The translations under genes and the position numbers were made by a program. A stretch of 64,000 nucleotides of DNA from Microbacterium luteum (GTDB lineage Bacteria; Actinomycetota; Actinomycetes; Actinomycetales; Microbacteriaceae): NCBI RefSeq assembly GCF_015277875.1, contig NZ_CP063814.1, positions 2,976,001 through 3,040,000 on the forward strand, read 5' to 3'. This document shows positions 53,642-63,025 of the stretch, piece after piece. A model generated the notes under the pieces. The model ran no database searches. It was not told the DNA's origin and saw only the letters and a list, made by a program, of their open reading frames with translations. Numbering within the stretch: position 1 is the stretch's first letter; each line of letters starts with the position of its first letter.

Positions 53642-55630
53642 ATGTCGGCGACCACTCCCCTGCGCACCCACGCCCCGCTGCATCCGCTCACGGCGGAGAA
53701 CGCGCGCTGGTCGAGCGGCTTCTGGGCCGGCATCGCGCAGCGCACGCACGAGGTGACCGTCCCCTCGATGTGGGACATGCTCCGTGACCCGGCGATCAGC
53801 CCCGGCCTGACGAACTTCCGGATCGCCGCCGGACTCGAAGACGGCGAGCACCAGGGTCCGCCGTTCATGGACGGAGACACCTACAAGTGGTTCGAATCCG
53901 CCGTCGCGCAGCTCGAGCTTCATCCCGATGCCGAGGTCGAACGGCAGCTGGAAGACATCGCGGCCCTCATCGCCTCCGTGCAGCGTGAGGACGGATACCT
54001 CCACACCCCCACGGCGATCTCGGAACGCCACCGGCAGCAGGTCGTCGCCCTCGCCGATCGCTTCAACTTCGAGACCTACAACCTCGGCCACCTCATCACC
54101 GCCGCCGTGCGCCACTACGAGGTCACCGGCAGCGAGACTCTACTGAACGCGGCCAAGAACGCGGCACGATTCCTGCAGAGCCTCGCCACCGACAAGCCCG
54201 TGGAGCTCGCCCGCAGCGCGATCTGCCCGTCGCACTACATGGCCGCGATCGAACTCCACCGCGTCACCGGCGACGAGCAGCACCTGCGCCTGGCCGAGGA
54301 CTTCCTGCGCGTGCGCGACGAGTTCGAGGAGGGCGGCGACGACAATCAGGACCGCATCCCGGTGCACGAGCAGACCGCCGTCGCCGGTCACGCGGTTCGT
54401 GCCAACTATCTCTACGCGGGTCTCGCCGACCTCGTCGCCGAGACCGGCGATGAGCGTCTGACGTCGGTGCTCGAGCGCCTCTGGAACGACGTCGTCGACA
54501 CCAAGCTCTACATCACCGGCGGATGAGGCGCCCTCTACGACGGCGCCTCGCCCGACGGCTACCCCTGGCAGAGCGAGATCAGCCGGGTGCACCAGGCGTA
54601 CGGGCGCCCCTTCCAGCTGCCGAACACGACCGCCCACAACGAATCGTGTGCGCAGATCGGCATGATCTTCTGGTCCGAGCGGATGCTCGCCCTCGAGCCC
54701 GACGCGCGATACGCCGACGTCATCGAGCGCATCGCCTTCAACTCGCTGCTGTCCACCATCGGCCTCGACGGCACGACCTACTTCTACACCAACCCGCTGC
54801 GCCAGGTGCGCGGTCTCCCCTTCCCGCTGCGGCGCGCGGGCGACACCGCCCTCCACCCGGTGCCCGAGCCTCCCGCCTCCGACGCGCGCGGGCGGGCACG
54901 CTACCTCAGCTGCTTCTGCTGCCCGCCGAACATCGCCCGCACACTCTCGCGGCTGCACGAGCGCATCGCCTCGGTGTCACCGGACGGTCTGTTCGTGCAC
55001 CAGTACGGGGGATCCCGCATCGACGTTCCTTTCGAGGAGGGCCGGATGCTGGCGCTCGACGAGCACTCCGACTACCCGTGGGATGGGCGCATCGTCTTCA
55101 CCGTGCGCGAAGCGACCGGCACCGTGCCGCTGCACCTCCGCATTCCGGGATGGTCGTCGGATGCGACGCTCACGGTCAACGGCGAACCGGTCCCGGTGAG
55201 CGCCCCGTCCTCCTACACCCGCATCGAGCGCGCGTGGTCGGCCGGCGACGAGATCGTGCTCGACCTGCCCATGCCGGTGCGGCTCCTGCGCGCGCACCGC
55301 CTCGCCGAGGAGGTGACGAACCAGGTGGCCGTGCAGCGCGGCCCGGTCGTCTACGCGCTGGAGAGCCACGACCTTCCCGAGGGCGTGATGCTCGAGCAGG
55401 CCGCCCTTCGCCGTGGCACGGAGCTCTCACCGGTCCAGGCCGAGATCGCCGGGCACCGCGTCATCGCACTCGATACCGAGATCGCCGTGCTCCCCCGCCC
55501 CGACGACACCCTCTACGCCGACCTCGACGACGCCACCGTGCGAACGGCGGGCGCGCGCCTCATCCCGTACTACGCGTGGAGCAACCGCGGGCCGGGCGAG
55601 ATGTCGGTATGGCTGCCGGTGGTGTGGTGA
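53642..55630 (+). pseudogene. GH127-type hydrolase (beta-L-arabinofuranosidase family) with an in-frame TGA
   Basis: One continuous frame of 662 codons interrupted by a single TGA at 54524-54526 (codon 295). Upstream: a helical barrel start (LTAENARWSSGFWAGIAQRT, FMDGDTYKWFESAVAQLE, EDGYLHT, FETYNLGHLITAAVRHYEVTG, HEQTAVAGHAVRANYLYAGLADLV). Downstream: GALYDGASPDGYPWQSEISRVHQAYGRPFQLPNTTAHNESCAQIGMIFWSERML, then CFCCPPNIARTL and a beta domain. The Zn/catalytic residues of GH127 (Glu and Cys in HNESC, Cys pair in CCPPN) are all present after the TGA. As I recall, relatives read TGGCGALYDG, so the TGA falls at or near a conserved Cys. It is a nonsense mutation, a sequence error, or conceivably a recoded selenocysteine. 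ATG 53642 follows AAAGGA. Confidence 0.85.
54525..54549 (+). other. Perfect 8-bp hairpin starting within the in-frame TGA
   Basis: GAGGCGCC (54525-54532) pairs perfectly with GGCGCCTC (54542-54549) around a 9-nt loop, CTCTACGAC. It begins inside the TGA codon. It arises from repeated Gly-Ala codons (GALYDGAS), so chance is plausible. It is recorded because bacterial SECIS hairpins lie immediately downstream of the Sec codon. Confidence 0.4.
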
Positions 55631-56891
55631 GCACCATGACCGCGCCGCACGTCATCGCGACCTACATCATCGAGACCTCCCTGCCGCTGGAGCATGCCGC
55701 CGAGGTGCTCGCGGGCGAGCAGTCGACCGGCACCTTCGTGCGGGTGGAGCGCGAGTCCGACGATCTGCGCGCGCGGTTCGCGGCCCAGGTCGAATCGCTC
55801 GAGGAGATCCCGCTGACCGGCGCATCACCGCTGCCCGGGTCGGTGGGAGACCCGGCCACGCGGCGACGCGCTCGGCTGCGCATCCGCTTCCCCCTGGAGA
55901 ACTTCGGGCCCTCGCTGCCGAACCTGCTGGCCGCCGTCGCGGGGAACCTGTTCGAGATCAAGCAGCTGTCGGCGATCAAGCTCGTCGACCTCGACCTGCC
56001 TCCGGCGTTCGCCGAGCGCTACGCCGGCCGCAGTTCGGCGTCGCCGGCACCCGACGACTGATGTCCCGCCCCGACGGCGCCATGATCGGCACGATCGTCA
56101 AGCCCAGCATCGGGCTCTCCCCGGCCGACCTCGCCGACCTCGTGGGCGATCTCGCCGCGGCCGGCGTCGACTTCATCAAGGATGACGAGCTGCAGGGCAA
56201 CGGCCCCCAGGCCCCGCTGCGGGAGCGGGTCGCGGCGGTGATGCCGGTGCTCGAACGCCACGCCGATCGCACCGGCGTCAAGCCGATGTACGCGTTCAAC
56301 ATCACCGACGACATCGACCGGCTCGAAGCCAACCACGATCTCGTGCTCGCCGCCGGCGGCACCTGCATCATGGTGTGCGTGAACCTCGTCGGTCTGCCCG
56401 GCCTCGAATACATCCGCCGCCGCTCGCAGCTGCCCATCCACGGGCACCGCGCCATGTTCGGGTCGATCAGCCGATCCGAACAGCTGGGCATCGGCTTCCG
56501 CGCGTGGCAGAAGATCGCACGCCTCTCGGGCGCGGACCACCTGCACACCAACGGCATCTCCAACAAGTTCTACGAGACCGACGCGCAGGTGCTCGATGCG
56601 ATCGCCGCCGTCCGGGAGCCCCTCCTCGGCCTCGAATCCACCGTGCCCGTGCTCTCCTCGGGGCAGTGGGGCGGCCTCGCGCACGCCACCTATGCCGAGA
56701 CGGGGACCACCGATCTGCTCGTGCTCGCCGGCGGCGGCATCCACGGGCACCCCGACGGTGCGCGCGCCGGCGTGGCGAGCATGCGCGAGGCGTGGGCGTC
56801 GGCGGCAGCGGGCGAGAGCGTCGAGACGGCCCTCGAGCGCTCCGCCGCCCTGCGCCGCGCGACGGAGGCGTTCGGGGCCGCTCGTGTCTGA
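55627..56891 (+). pseudogene. oiaX: RuBisCO-like protein (OiaX-like), split by a one-base frameshift
   Basis: Two overlapping frames together make one ~420-residue RuBisCO-like protein. The N-terminal frame (GTG 55627 or ATG 55636 to TGA 56061) gives VIATYIIETSLPLEHAAEVLAGEQSTGTFVRVERE...NLFEIKQLSAIKLVDLDLPPAFAERYAG, then a nonsense tail. The next frame continues the homologous PQFGVAGTRRL and then MSRPDGAMIGTIVKPSIGLS. Inserting one C near 56028 (GGCCG to GGCCCG) would join them. Active-site residues persist: Lys in GTIVKPS, the KDDE metal cluster in VDFIKDDELQ, IHGHRA, SNKFYE and LAGGGIHGHPDG. OiaX decarboxylates 3-oxo-isoapionate 4-phosphate to L-erythrulose 1-phosphate; the kinase next door fits. 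The alternative start ATG 56061 (TGATG) could yield a separate barrel domain. Confidence 0.85.
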
Positions 56892-58176
56892 GGCCGCCGG
56901 CGCCGCGCCGCGCGCCGGGTTCTACGGCGACGACTTCACCGGCAGCGTCGACGCCCTCCTCCAGTTCGCGCGCGCCGGCTGGAGCGGACGGCTGTTCGTC
57001 GGCCTTCCCGACGACGACGCGCTGCGTGAGGCGGCCGCGACCGTCGACGTGGTGGGCATCGCCGGAATCGCCCGGTCTCTGCCGCGCGAGGCGCTCGACG
57101 CCGAAGTGCGCCCGGCGCTGACGGCCCTTGCGGCGCTGCATCCGCCCCTCGTGCAGTACAAGGCCTGCTCGACCGCCGACTCCTCCCCCGACGTCGGAAG
57201 CATCGGACGCGTGATCGAGATCGCCCGCGACGTCGTCGGCGACGGCCCCGTCCCGCTGCTGTTCGCCCAGCCGGACTTCGGACGCTACACCGTCTTCGGG
57301 CACCACTTCGCAGCCGAAGACGGCGTCGTGCACCGCCTCGACCGGCAGCCGACGATGTCGACGCACCCGTCGACGCCCATGACCGAATCCGATCTCGCCC
57401 GCCACCTGTCGCGACAGACGACCCTCCCGATCGACGGGATCCCGTTCACCCGCTACACCTCGTCGGCGGCGGTGATGGCCGCCCTCGCGGCCTCCCCCGC
57501 CGCGGCGACGGTGCTCGACGCCGCCGACGCCGCCCACCTCGCCCTCGTCGGCCGCGCCATCGCGGCGCTCGAGACGCCGGTGTTCGCCGTCGGGTCAGGC
57601 GGGCTGAGTCTCGCCGTCGCCACGGCACGCCCGGGTCGGGAGTCGCCGCCGCCGGCCGCCACCCCGGCACGCGGGCCCGTGCTCGCCGTCTCGGGCAGCC
57701 GGTCGACCCAGACCCGTCGCCAGATGGATGCCGCCGCCGACGCCGGCTGGCTCGTCGAGACCCTGCCGTTGGATGCCGCCGACCGCGACGCCGCGATCGC
57801 GCGCACGATCACCGCGCTCGGCGCCGGACGCAGCGTCGCCTTCCGGTCCGACCACCTCCGCCTCGACGACGCCGACCCGCTGCACGCGCTCGCCCGTGCC
57901 GGCGCCCACATCGTGGCGGCTGTGCTCGACGCGGGCGCCGCGTCTCGGGTGATCGTGTGCGGTGGCGACACCTCCAGTCGCATCACGACGCTGCTGGGCG
58001 TGCGGTCGCTGTCGATCGCGGCGAACCCGGTCGGCAACATCGTGCTGCTGCGCGCCCACGCCGACGACCCCGCCGTCGACGGCGTGGAACTCCTGCTGAA
58101 GGGAGGCCAGGTCGGCGGCGTCGACCTCTTCGACGAGGTGCGCCGGCTGGGCGAGTCCGAGGCCGGCAGTCGATGA
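56884..58176 (+). CDS. oiaK: Four-carbon-acid-sugar-kinase family protein (DUF1537), OiaK-like
   Basis: A 430-residue kinase. The N-terminal substrate domain begins GFYGDDFTGSVDALLQFARAGWSGRLFVGLP, with YKACSTADSSPDVGSIGRVIE and FAQPDFGRYTVFGHHFA; the C-terminal nucleotide domain has VLAVSGSRSTQTRRQMDAA, VIVCGGDTSSRITTLLGVRSLSI and LLKGGQVGG. The pairing of this family with a RuBisCO-like protein is the signature of 3-oxo-isoapionate kinase (OiaK) with OiaX; other members phosphorylate threonate, erythronate or related acids. GTG start overlaps the RLP 3' end by 8 bp; the stop overlaps the next gene by ATGA. Confidence 0.85.
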   Translation: MSEAAGAAPRAGFYGDDFTGSVDALLQFARAGWSGRLFVGLPDDDALREAAATVDVVGIAGIARSLPREALDAEVRPALTALAALHPPLVQYKACSTADSSPDVGSIGRVIEIARDVVGDGPVPLLFAQPDFGRYTVFGHHFAAEDGVVHRLDRQPTMSTHPSTPMTESDLARHLSRQTTLPIDGIPFTRYTSSAAVMAALAASPAAATVLDAADAAHLALVGRAIAALETPVFAVGSGGLSLAVATARPGRESPPPAATPARGPVLAVSGSRSTQTRRQMDAAADAGWLVETLPLDAADRDAAIARTITALGAGRSVAFRSDHLRLDDADPLHALARAGAHIVAAVLDAGAASRVIVCGGDTSSRITTLLGVRSLSIAANPVGNIVLLRAHADDPAVDGVELLLKGGQVGGVDLFDEVRRLGESEAGSR

Positions 58177-60998
58177 CGGCCGCAACCTCCGCCGACACCG
58201 GCCTCTCCCGCCTCGCCGCGGAACTCGACGATCCCGCACGCCTCAGCACGCGAGCCATCGACCGCGTCGCCCAGGCGAGCGACGCATCCCACTATCTGCT
58301 CACCCCGGAAGCGGTGGTGACCGCGGCGGACGCGACCGAGGTCGCTCGGCTGCTGCGAACCGCGTCGACGCTGCGCCGCCCCGTCACCTTCCGATCGGGC
58401 GGCACGAGCCTGTCGGGACAGAGCGCCGGTGACGGACTGCTCGTCGACGTGCGCCGCGGATTCCGCCGCATCGACGTGCTCGACGACGGCCGGCGCGTGC
58501 GCGTGCAGCCGGGCGCCACCGTGCGTCAGGTCAACGCCCGCCTCGCGCGCCACGGATACCGGCTCGGTCCCGACCCCGCCAGCGAGGCCGCCTGCACGAT
58601 CGGCGGGGTCGTCAACAACAACTCCAGCGGCATGGCCTGCGGCACGACCGAGAACACCTACCGCACCCTCGAGTCGATGGTGTTCGTGCTCCCCTCGGGC
58701 ACACGGGTCGATTCGGGCGCACCCGACGCCGACGAGGCGCTGCAGCGCGCCGAACCCGGCCTCGTCGACGGGCTGCTGCGGCTGAGGCGACGAGTCGCCG
58801 AGAACCCCGCGACGGTAGAGCTCATCCGCCGCCAGTTCGCGATGAAGAACACCATCGGCTACGGCGTCAACGCCTTCCTCGACCACGATCGCCCCGCCGA
58901 CCTGCTCGCGCACCTCGTGATCGGCAGCGAGGGCACCCTCGCGTTCGTCGCGGAGGCCACCTTCCGCACGGTGCCGATCCGGCCTCACACCGCCACCGCC
59001 CTCGCCGTCTTCGACGACCTCGACGCCGCGACCCGCGCCCTCCCGGCTCTCGTGGACACCGGCGCCGCCACCGTCGAGTTGATGGATGCGACCTCGCTGC
59101 GCGTCGGTCAGGCTCTCGCCGACGCGCCACCGCAGATCGTCGGGTTCGACGTGCACCGCCACGCCGCCCTGCTCGTGGAGTACCAGGCGTTCGAGGCCGA
59201 CGCCCTCGCCCGCCTCGTCGCAGTCGGCGACCGCGCGCTCGGCGCCGAGCCGCTGCGCGCACCGGCGCCCCTATCGACCGACGCGGCCATCCGTGCCCGC
59301 GCCTGGAAGCTCCGCAAGGGCCTCTACGCGTCGGTCGCCGGCGCTCGCGCAAGCGGCACGACGGCACTCCTCGAAGACGTCGTCGTCCCCGTCCCCACCC
59401 TCGCCGAGACGTGCGCTTCACTGCAGGAGCTGTTCTCCCGCTACGCCTATCGCGACAGCGTGATCTTCGGACACGCGAAGGACGGCAACATCCACTTCAT
59501 GCTCACCGACCGGTTCGAGACCGACGAGCAGCTCGACCGCCTCACCGGGTTCACCGACGACATGGTCGACCTGGTACTGGCCGCTGGCGGCAACCTCAAG
59601 GCCGAACACGGCACCGGACGCGCGATGGCCCCGTACGTGCGACGGCAGTACGGCGACGAGCTCTACGACGTCATGCGCGAGCTCAAGCGCCTGTGCGATC
59701 CCGCCGGCATCCTCAACCCCGGCGTGATCATCGACGACGACCCCGACGCCCACGTGCGCCACATCAAGCTCACGCCGTCGATCGAGGCCGAGGCCGACCG
59801 GTGCGTCGAGTGCGGCTACTGCGAGCCGGTGTGCCCGTCGAAGGACCTCACGCTCACGCCGCGCCAGCGCATCGTCACGCGCCGCGCGATGGAGCGGGCG
59901 AGGGCATCCGGCGATCACGACCTGCGGCGCGAGCTGGAACGCGACTACGCCTACGAGGGCCTGCAGACCTGTGCCGCCGACGGCATGTGCGCGACGGCGT
60001 GCCCCGTGCTCATCGACACCGGCTCCCTCGTCAAGCGCCTTCGCACCGAGAACCGCAGCCGCATTCTCGAGACCGGATGGACCGCCGCCGCGCGCAGCTG
60101 GGGAGCGGTCACGCGCGTGGGCTCCGGTGCGCTGACGCTGGCCGACGCCGCACCCGCCGGTGCGGTGACGGCGGTGACGGATGCCACGCGCGCCGTCGCC
60201 GGCTCCGACACGGTGCCGCGCTACTCGGCCGAGCTTCCCGCGGGCGGCCGCGCGCGGCGGATACTCGGGCGCCACGTCGGAGCGGCCGGCGCCGAGCCGG
60301 TCGCGGTGTACCTGCCGGCGTGCGTCGGCAGCATGTTCGGCGGTGCGGGCGGCGGTGCGGGTGCGAGCGCCGCGTTCACCGCATTGCTCACCCGCGCGGG
60401 GATCGCCGCAACCGTGCCCGACGACATCGAGGCGCTGTGCTGCAGCACGCCATGGACGTCGAAGGGATTCCCGCGCGGGCGCGACGTGATGCAGAGGCGG
60501 GTCGTCGACGCCGTGCGCACCGCCGTTGCGGCCGGACTGCCGATCGTCAGCGACGCGTCCAGCTGCACCGAGGGCTTCGCGCACCTGCTCGCGGGCGCCC
60601 GCCTCGACGCCACGGTGGAGGATGCGGTCGCCTTCGTCGACCGCGAGGTGCTGCCGCGCCTGCCTGCGGCGTCGCACGTCGCGTCACGCCTGGTGCTGCA
60701 TCCGACCTGCTCTTCCACCCAGATGGGACTGAACGACGCACTCGGCCGGATCGCCGAGCGCGTGGCCGACGAGGTCGTCACCCCGGACGCGTGGGGGTGC
60801 TGTGCGTTCGCGGGCGACCGCGGCATGCTGCATCCCGAACTGACCGCATCGGCCACCGCCGCCGAGGCGGCCGAGGTCGCCGCCCTGGCCGGCGACGCCC
60901 ACGCCTCCTGCAACCGCACGTGCGAGCTCGGCATGACCCGCGCCACCGGCGTCGGCTACCGCCACATCCTGGAGCTCCTCGAAGAGGCCACCCGCTGA
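58173..60998 (+). CDS. FAD-linked oxidase fused to 4Fe-4S/CCG domain (D-lactate/2-hydroxyacid dehydrogenase type)
   Basis: A 941-residue flavo-iron-sulfur protein. The FAD_binding_4 domain has FRSGGTSLSGQSAGDGLLVDVRRGFRRID and GGVVNNNSSGMACGTTENTYRTL; the FAD-oxidase C domain ends in HAKDGNIHFML and GGNLKAEHGTGRAMAPYVRRQYG. Near 540 comes a CVECGYCEPVCPS cluster and near 605 CAADGMCATACP, each a 4Fe-4S motif, and then a CCG-type domain (PACVGSMFGG, CCSTPWTSKGF, HPTCSSTQM, WGCCAFAGDRG). Such enzymes oxidise D-lactate, glycolate or other 2-hydroxyacids into the respiratory chain. In this operon a sugar-acid substrate is possible. Confidence 0.88.
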   Translation: MTAATSADTGLSRLAAELDDPARLSTRAIDRVAQASDASHYLLTPEAVVTAADATEVARLLRTASTLRRPVTFRSGGTSLSGQSAGDGLLVDVRRGFRRIDVLDDGRRVRVQPGATVRQVNARLARHGYRLGPDPASEAACTIGGVVNNNSSGMACGTTENTYRTLESMVFVLPSGTRVDSGAPDADEALQRAEPGLVDGLLRLRRRVAENPATVELIRRQFAMKNTIGYGVNAFLDHDRPADLLAHLVIGSEGTLAFVAEATFRTVPIRPHTATALAVFDDLDAATRALPALVDTGAATVELMDATSLRVGQALADAPPQIVGFDVHRHAALLVEYQAFEADALARLVAVGDRALGAEPLRAPAPLSTDAAIRARAWKLRKGLYASVAGARASGTTALLEDVVVPVPTLAETCASLQELFSRYAYRDSVIFGHAKDGNIHFMLTDRFETDEQLDRLTGFTDDMVDLVLAAGGNLKAEHGTGRAMAPYVRRQYGDELYDVMRELKRLCDPAGILNPGVIIDDDPDAHVRHIKLTPSIEAEADRCVECGYCEPVCPSKDLTLTPRQRIVTRRAMERARASGDHDLRRELERDYAYEGLQTCAADGMCATACPVLIDTGSLVKRLRTENRSRILETGWTAAARSWGAVTRVGSGALTLADAAPAGAVTAVTDATRAVAGSDTVPRYSAELPAGGRARRILGRHVGAAGAEPVAVYLPACVGSMFGGAGGGAGASAAFTALLTRAGIAATVPDDIEALCCSTPWTSKGFPRGRDVMQRRVVDAVRTAVAAGLPIVSDASSCTEGFAHLLAGARLDATVEDAVAFVDREVLPRLPAASHVASRLVLHPTCSSTQMGLNDALGRIAERVADEVVTPDAWGCCAFAGDRGMLHPELTASATAAEAAEVAALAGDAHASCNRTCELGMTRATGVGYRHILELLEEATR

Positions 60999-61031
60999 GC
61001 CGCACCCGCTGGCCAGCTACTCCCACCGCGG

Positions 61032-61253
61032 CATGTCCCACTTTCTGTCCTCAAGAGTGGCCATACCAACCGAAAGTGGGACATGATGCCGCCCCGCAGC
61101 ATCCGCCCACCGCGGTATGTCCCACTTTCTGTCCTCAAGAGTGGCCATACCAACCGAAAGTGGGACATGATGCCGCCCCGCAGCATCCGCCCACCGCGGT
61201 ATGTCCCACTTTCTGTCCTCAACAGCCGCCATGGCGTCAATAAGTGGGACATG
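61032..61253. repeat. Tandem array of 84-bp palindromic repeats
   Basis: Three units start at 61032, 61116 and 61200 (84-bp period). Each holds the inverted repeat CATGTCCCACTTTC ... GAAAGTGGGACATG (14 bp perfect in unit 1: 61032-61045 with 61072-61085; unit 2: 61116-61129 with 61156-61169; unit 3 decayed on the right, TAAGTGGGACATG). Loops of units 1 and 2 are identical. They fill most of the 477-bp gap after the oxidoreductase gene, in which no coding sequence is visible. Confidence 0.85.
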
Positions 61254-61312
61254 CCGCGGGAGAGGCATCCATCGCCCGCCTCTCGGCATCCACTTGCCCA
61301 CCTGCCCTCCGC

Positions 61313-61342
61313 CATGTCCCACTTTCTGTCCCTAAGCCTCGA
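61313..61342. repeat. Left arm of a fourth TGTCCCACTTTC palindrome
   Basis: CATGTCCCACTTTC at 61313-61326 has no nearby partner. The matching GAAAGTGGGACATG is at 63026-63039, beyond the IS1380-type element. Inside them, GCCTCGATCCACCGATG (left) and CATCGGTGGATCGAGGC (right) are also inverted repeats. Confidence 0.7.
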
Positions 61343-61399
61343 TCCACCGATGAGCCGTAGTTGCGCCGGGGCGGCATGATCGGTGCGCGGTGACGTGTC

Positions 61400-62945
61400 G
61401 AGGGCAGGGTTGAGTTCCGGGCGTCGCATCCCGGTCGTCCACGTGGTCCTCGGTCGTGCCGCGTTGCGGCGATGGTCAGGTGGTTACCGTTGGCGGTGGT
61501 GCGTGCGTGATCTTGAAGAGTTGTGTGAACGCGTGCTCCCAGGGCCAGGCCTCGGGCAGGTGGAGCGTGATCCGGCGCGCGGAGCGTGCCAGCCGTGCGG
61601 GGACGTTGATCAGGGTGCGGCGGATCGTCGCGGTCGTTGCTCTCGCGAGCCGTCCCACCCGGTCGGCGATGACCCCAGCGGTCCGGGTGAGGTTGAATGC
61701 GATCACGGCGAGCACCAGCCAGGCGCTGTTCGCGGTGAACACCCCGGAGGGCAGGTGCGCGAGCGGCCCCGCTTTGAGGTCGGCGTGGACTTGCTCGATG
61801 ATCGCGTGACCGCGGTGCGTCTTGTCCGCGGCCACCGTGTCCATCACGTCCTTCGCTGTGGTGGTGAAGAACGCGTGATGCCGCCAGACGTCGAACAGCG
61901 TCGGCTGCTGCACCTGTCGCGGGTTCAGGTCGGGGACCCGGCGCACCACCAACCGTCCTGCGACCTGTTCGGCCTTCTTCCTCGATCGGAACGCAGTGAA
62001 CGGGACCTCGGCGACTTCGGCTTTGGAGATCAGCTGCCCGGTGGTCTCGTCACGGATCGAGTCGGTGTACTCGATCATCGTCCACGCGTCATCGGGGATG
62101 GTCGCGATCGCGGCCTTCACTGCGGGGTCCATCCTGACGGTCACCGACACGTCGGCGCCGGCTGTGATCGCGGTGCCGACGGTCGCGTGTCCGTAGAACG
62201 CGGAGTCCGCCCGCAGCAGCGGCCGAGTCCCTGCGGCGACACCGGTGCGGCGCAGGGTCGCCAGAGCATCGCCGACGATCCGTGCGGCCCCCTTCGGGGA
62301 CCCGGTCTTCCCTTGCCGCAGCCGCTGCCCGAGGATTACCGGCGCCGACGAGGTGGTCGATGCCGTGGCGAGGAGGGCGTTCAGGCCGCGGACGCCGGAG
62401 TATCCGAAACCGGCGCCCTGCTTCTGGTATCCGTGGACCTCGATGATCGTGTCGTCAAGATCGACCATCACCCGCTCGCCATCGCCTGCTCGGAGCAGCG
62501 GCGCGTTGACAGCGAGATTCGCGAACACCCGGGAGGCGACGGCGTCGAGCTGGCGGACGTGTCCGAACCGGAACTCCCGCAGGAACGACCCGAGCGTCGA
62601 CGGCGCATACGTCCGGTCGAACAACCGGCCAATTCCGCCATGGCGGAGCAGGTTCATGTCGTCGATCGAGTCCGCCCCGGCGAGCATGCCCGCGACCAGT
62701 GCCATCACCTTCGCACCCGCGTTGGCGCCCTTGTCCGCCGGGACGCTCAACCGCTCACGCGCGAGCTCGTCCAGCCCCGCGGAACGCGCCAGACGGAGCA
62801 TCGGCACCAGCCCCGCGGCCGACACGAGATTCGGATCGTCGAACACCGCGGACACCCCAGCAGGAGCGTGCTTGAATTGCATCTACGAGATGCCTCTCGG
62901 ATCGGGTGAATAGGGGCCTTAGACAAGCTCTATTCTTCCTGATCA
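61400..62945 (-). mobile_element. IS1380-family insertion sequence (ends approximate)
   Basis: The element contains one complete IS1380-type transposase gene and separates the two arms of a TGTCCCACTTTC palindrome, implying insertion into that repeat. I could not identify terminal inverted repeats or a target duplication with confidence, so the boundaries are approximate. Confidence 0.6.
61476..62882 (-). CDS. IS1380-family transposase
   Basis: A 468-residue complete DDE transposase. The N-terminal segment (MLRLARSAGLDELARERLSVPADKGANAGAKVMALVAGMLAGADSIDDMNLLRHGG) is typical of the family. Catalytic motifs are VMVDLDDTIIEVHGYQKQGAGFGYSGVRGLN, PLLRADSAFYGHATVG and the late Glu in HAIIEQVHADLKAGPLAHLPSG. 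No frame damage is seen, so it may be active. Four Tyr-poor, Arg-rich helices close the protein. Confidence 0.93.
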   Translation of the reverse strand: MQFKHAPAGVSAVFDDPNLVSAAGLVPMLRLARSAGLDELARERLSVPADKGANAGAKVMALVAGMLAGADSIDDMNLLRHGGIGRLFDRTYAPSTLGSFLREFRFGHVRQLDAVASRVFANLAVNAPLLRAGDGERVMVDLDDTIIEVHGYQKQGAGFGYSGVRGLNALLATASTTSSAPVILGQRLRQGKTGSPKGAARIVGDALATLRRTGVAAGTRPLLRADSAFYGHATVGTAITAGADVSVTVRMDPAVKAAIATIPDDAWTMIEYTDSIRDETTGQLISKAEVAEVPFTAFRSRKKAEQVAGRLVVRRVPDLNPRQVQQPTLFDVWRHHAFFTTTAKDVMDTVAADKTHRGHAIIEQVHADLKAGPLAHLPSGVFTANSAWLVLAVIAFNLTRTAGVIADRVGRLARATTATIRRTLINVPARLARSARRITLHLPEAWPWEHAFTQLFKITHAPPPTVTT

Positions 62946-63025
62946 GAGGGGCATTTCTACGTCACGACGCTCGCTCAGCGCCCCCGCCCATCGGTGGATC
63001 GAGGCTAAGAGCCGCCATGCCGACC

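Noticed and set aside
54527..55630. Downstream half of GH127 as an independent gene starting at 54587
   Set aside because: It is in the same frame as the upstream half, lacks a ribosome-binding site and holds the catalytic residues of a single-domain enzyme, so one interrupted gene is the better reading.
56020..56035. Programmed -1 frameshift site in the RLP gene
   Set aside because: GCCGGCCGC is not a classical slippery heptamer and no clear stimulatory structure was recognised; a one-base deletion or read error is simpler.
61032..61253. CRISPR array
   Set aside because: The whole 84-bp unit repeats, including what would be spacers, each unit is one long palindrome, and no cas gene is nearby.
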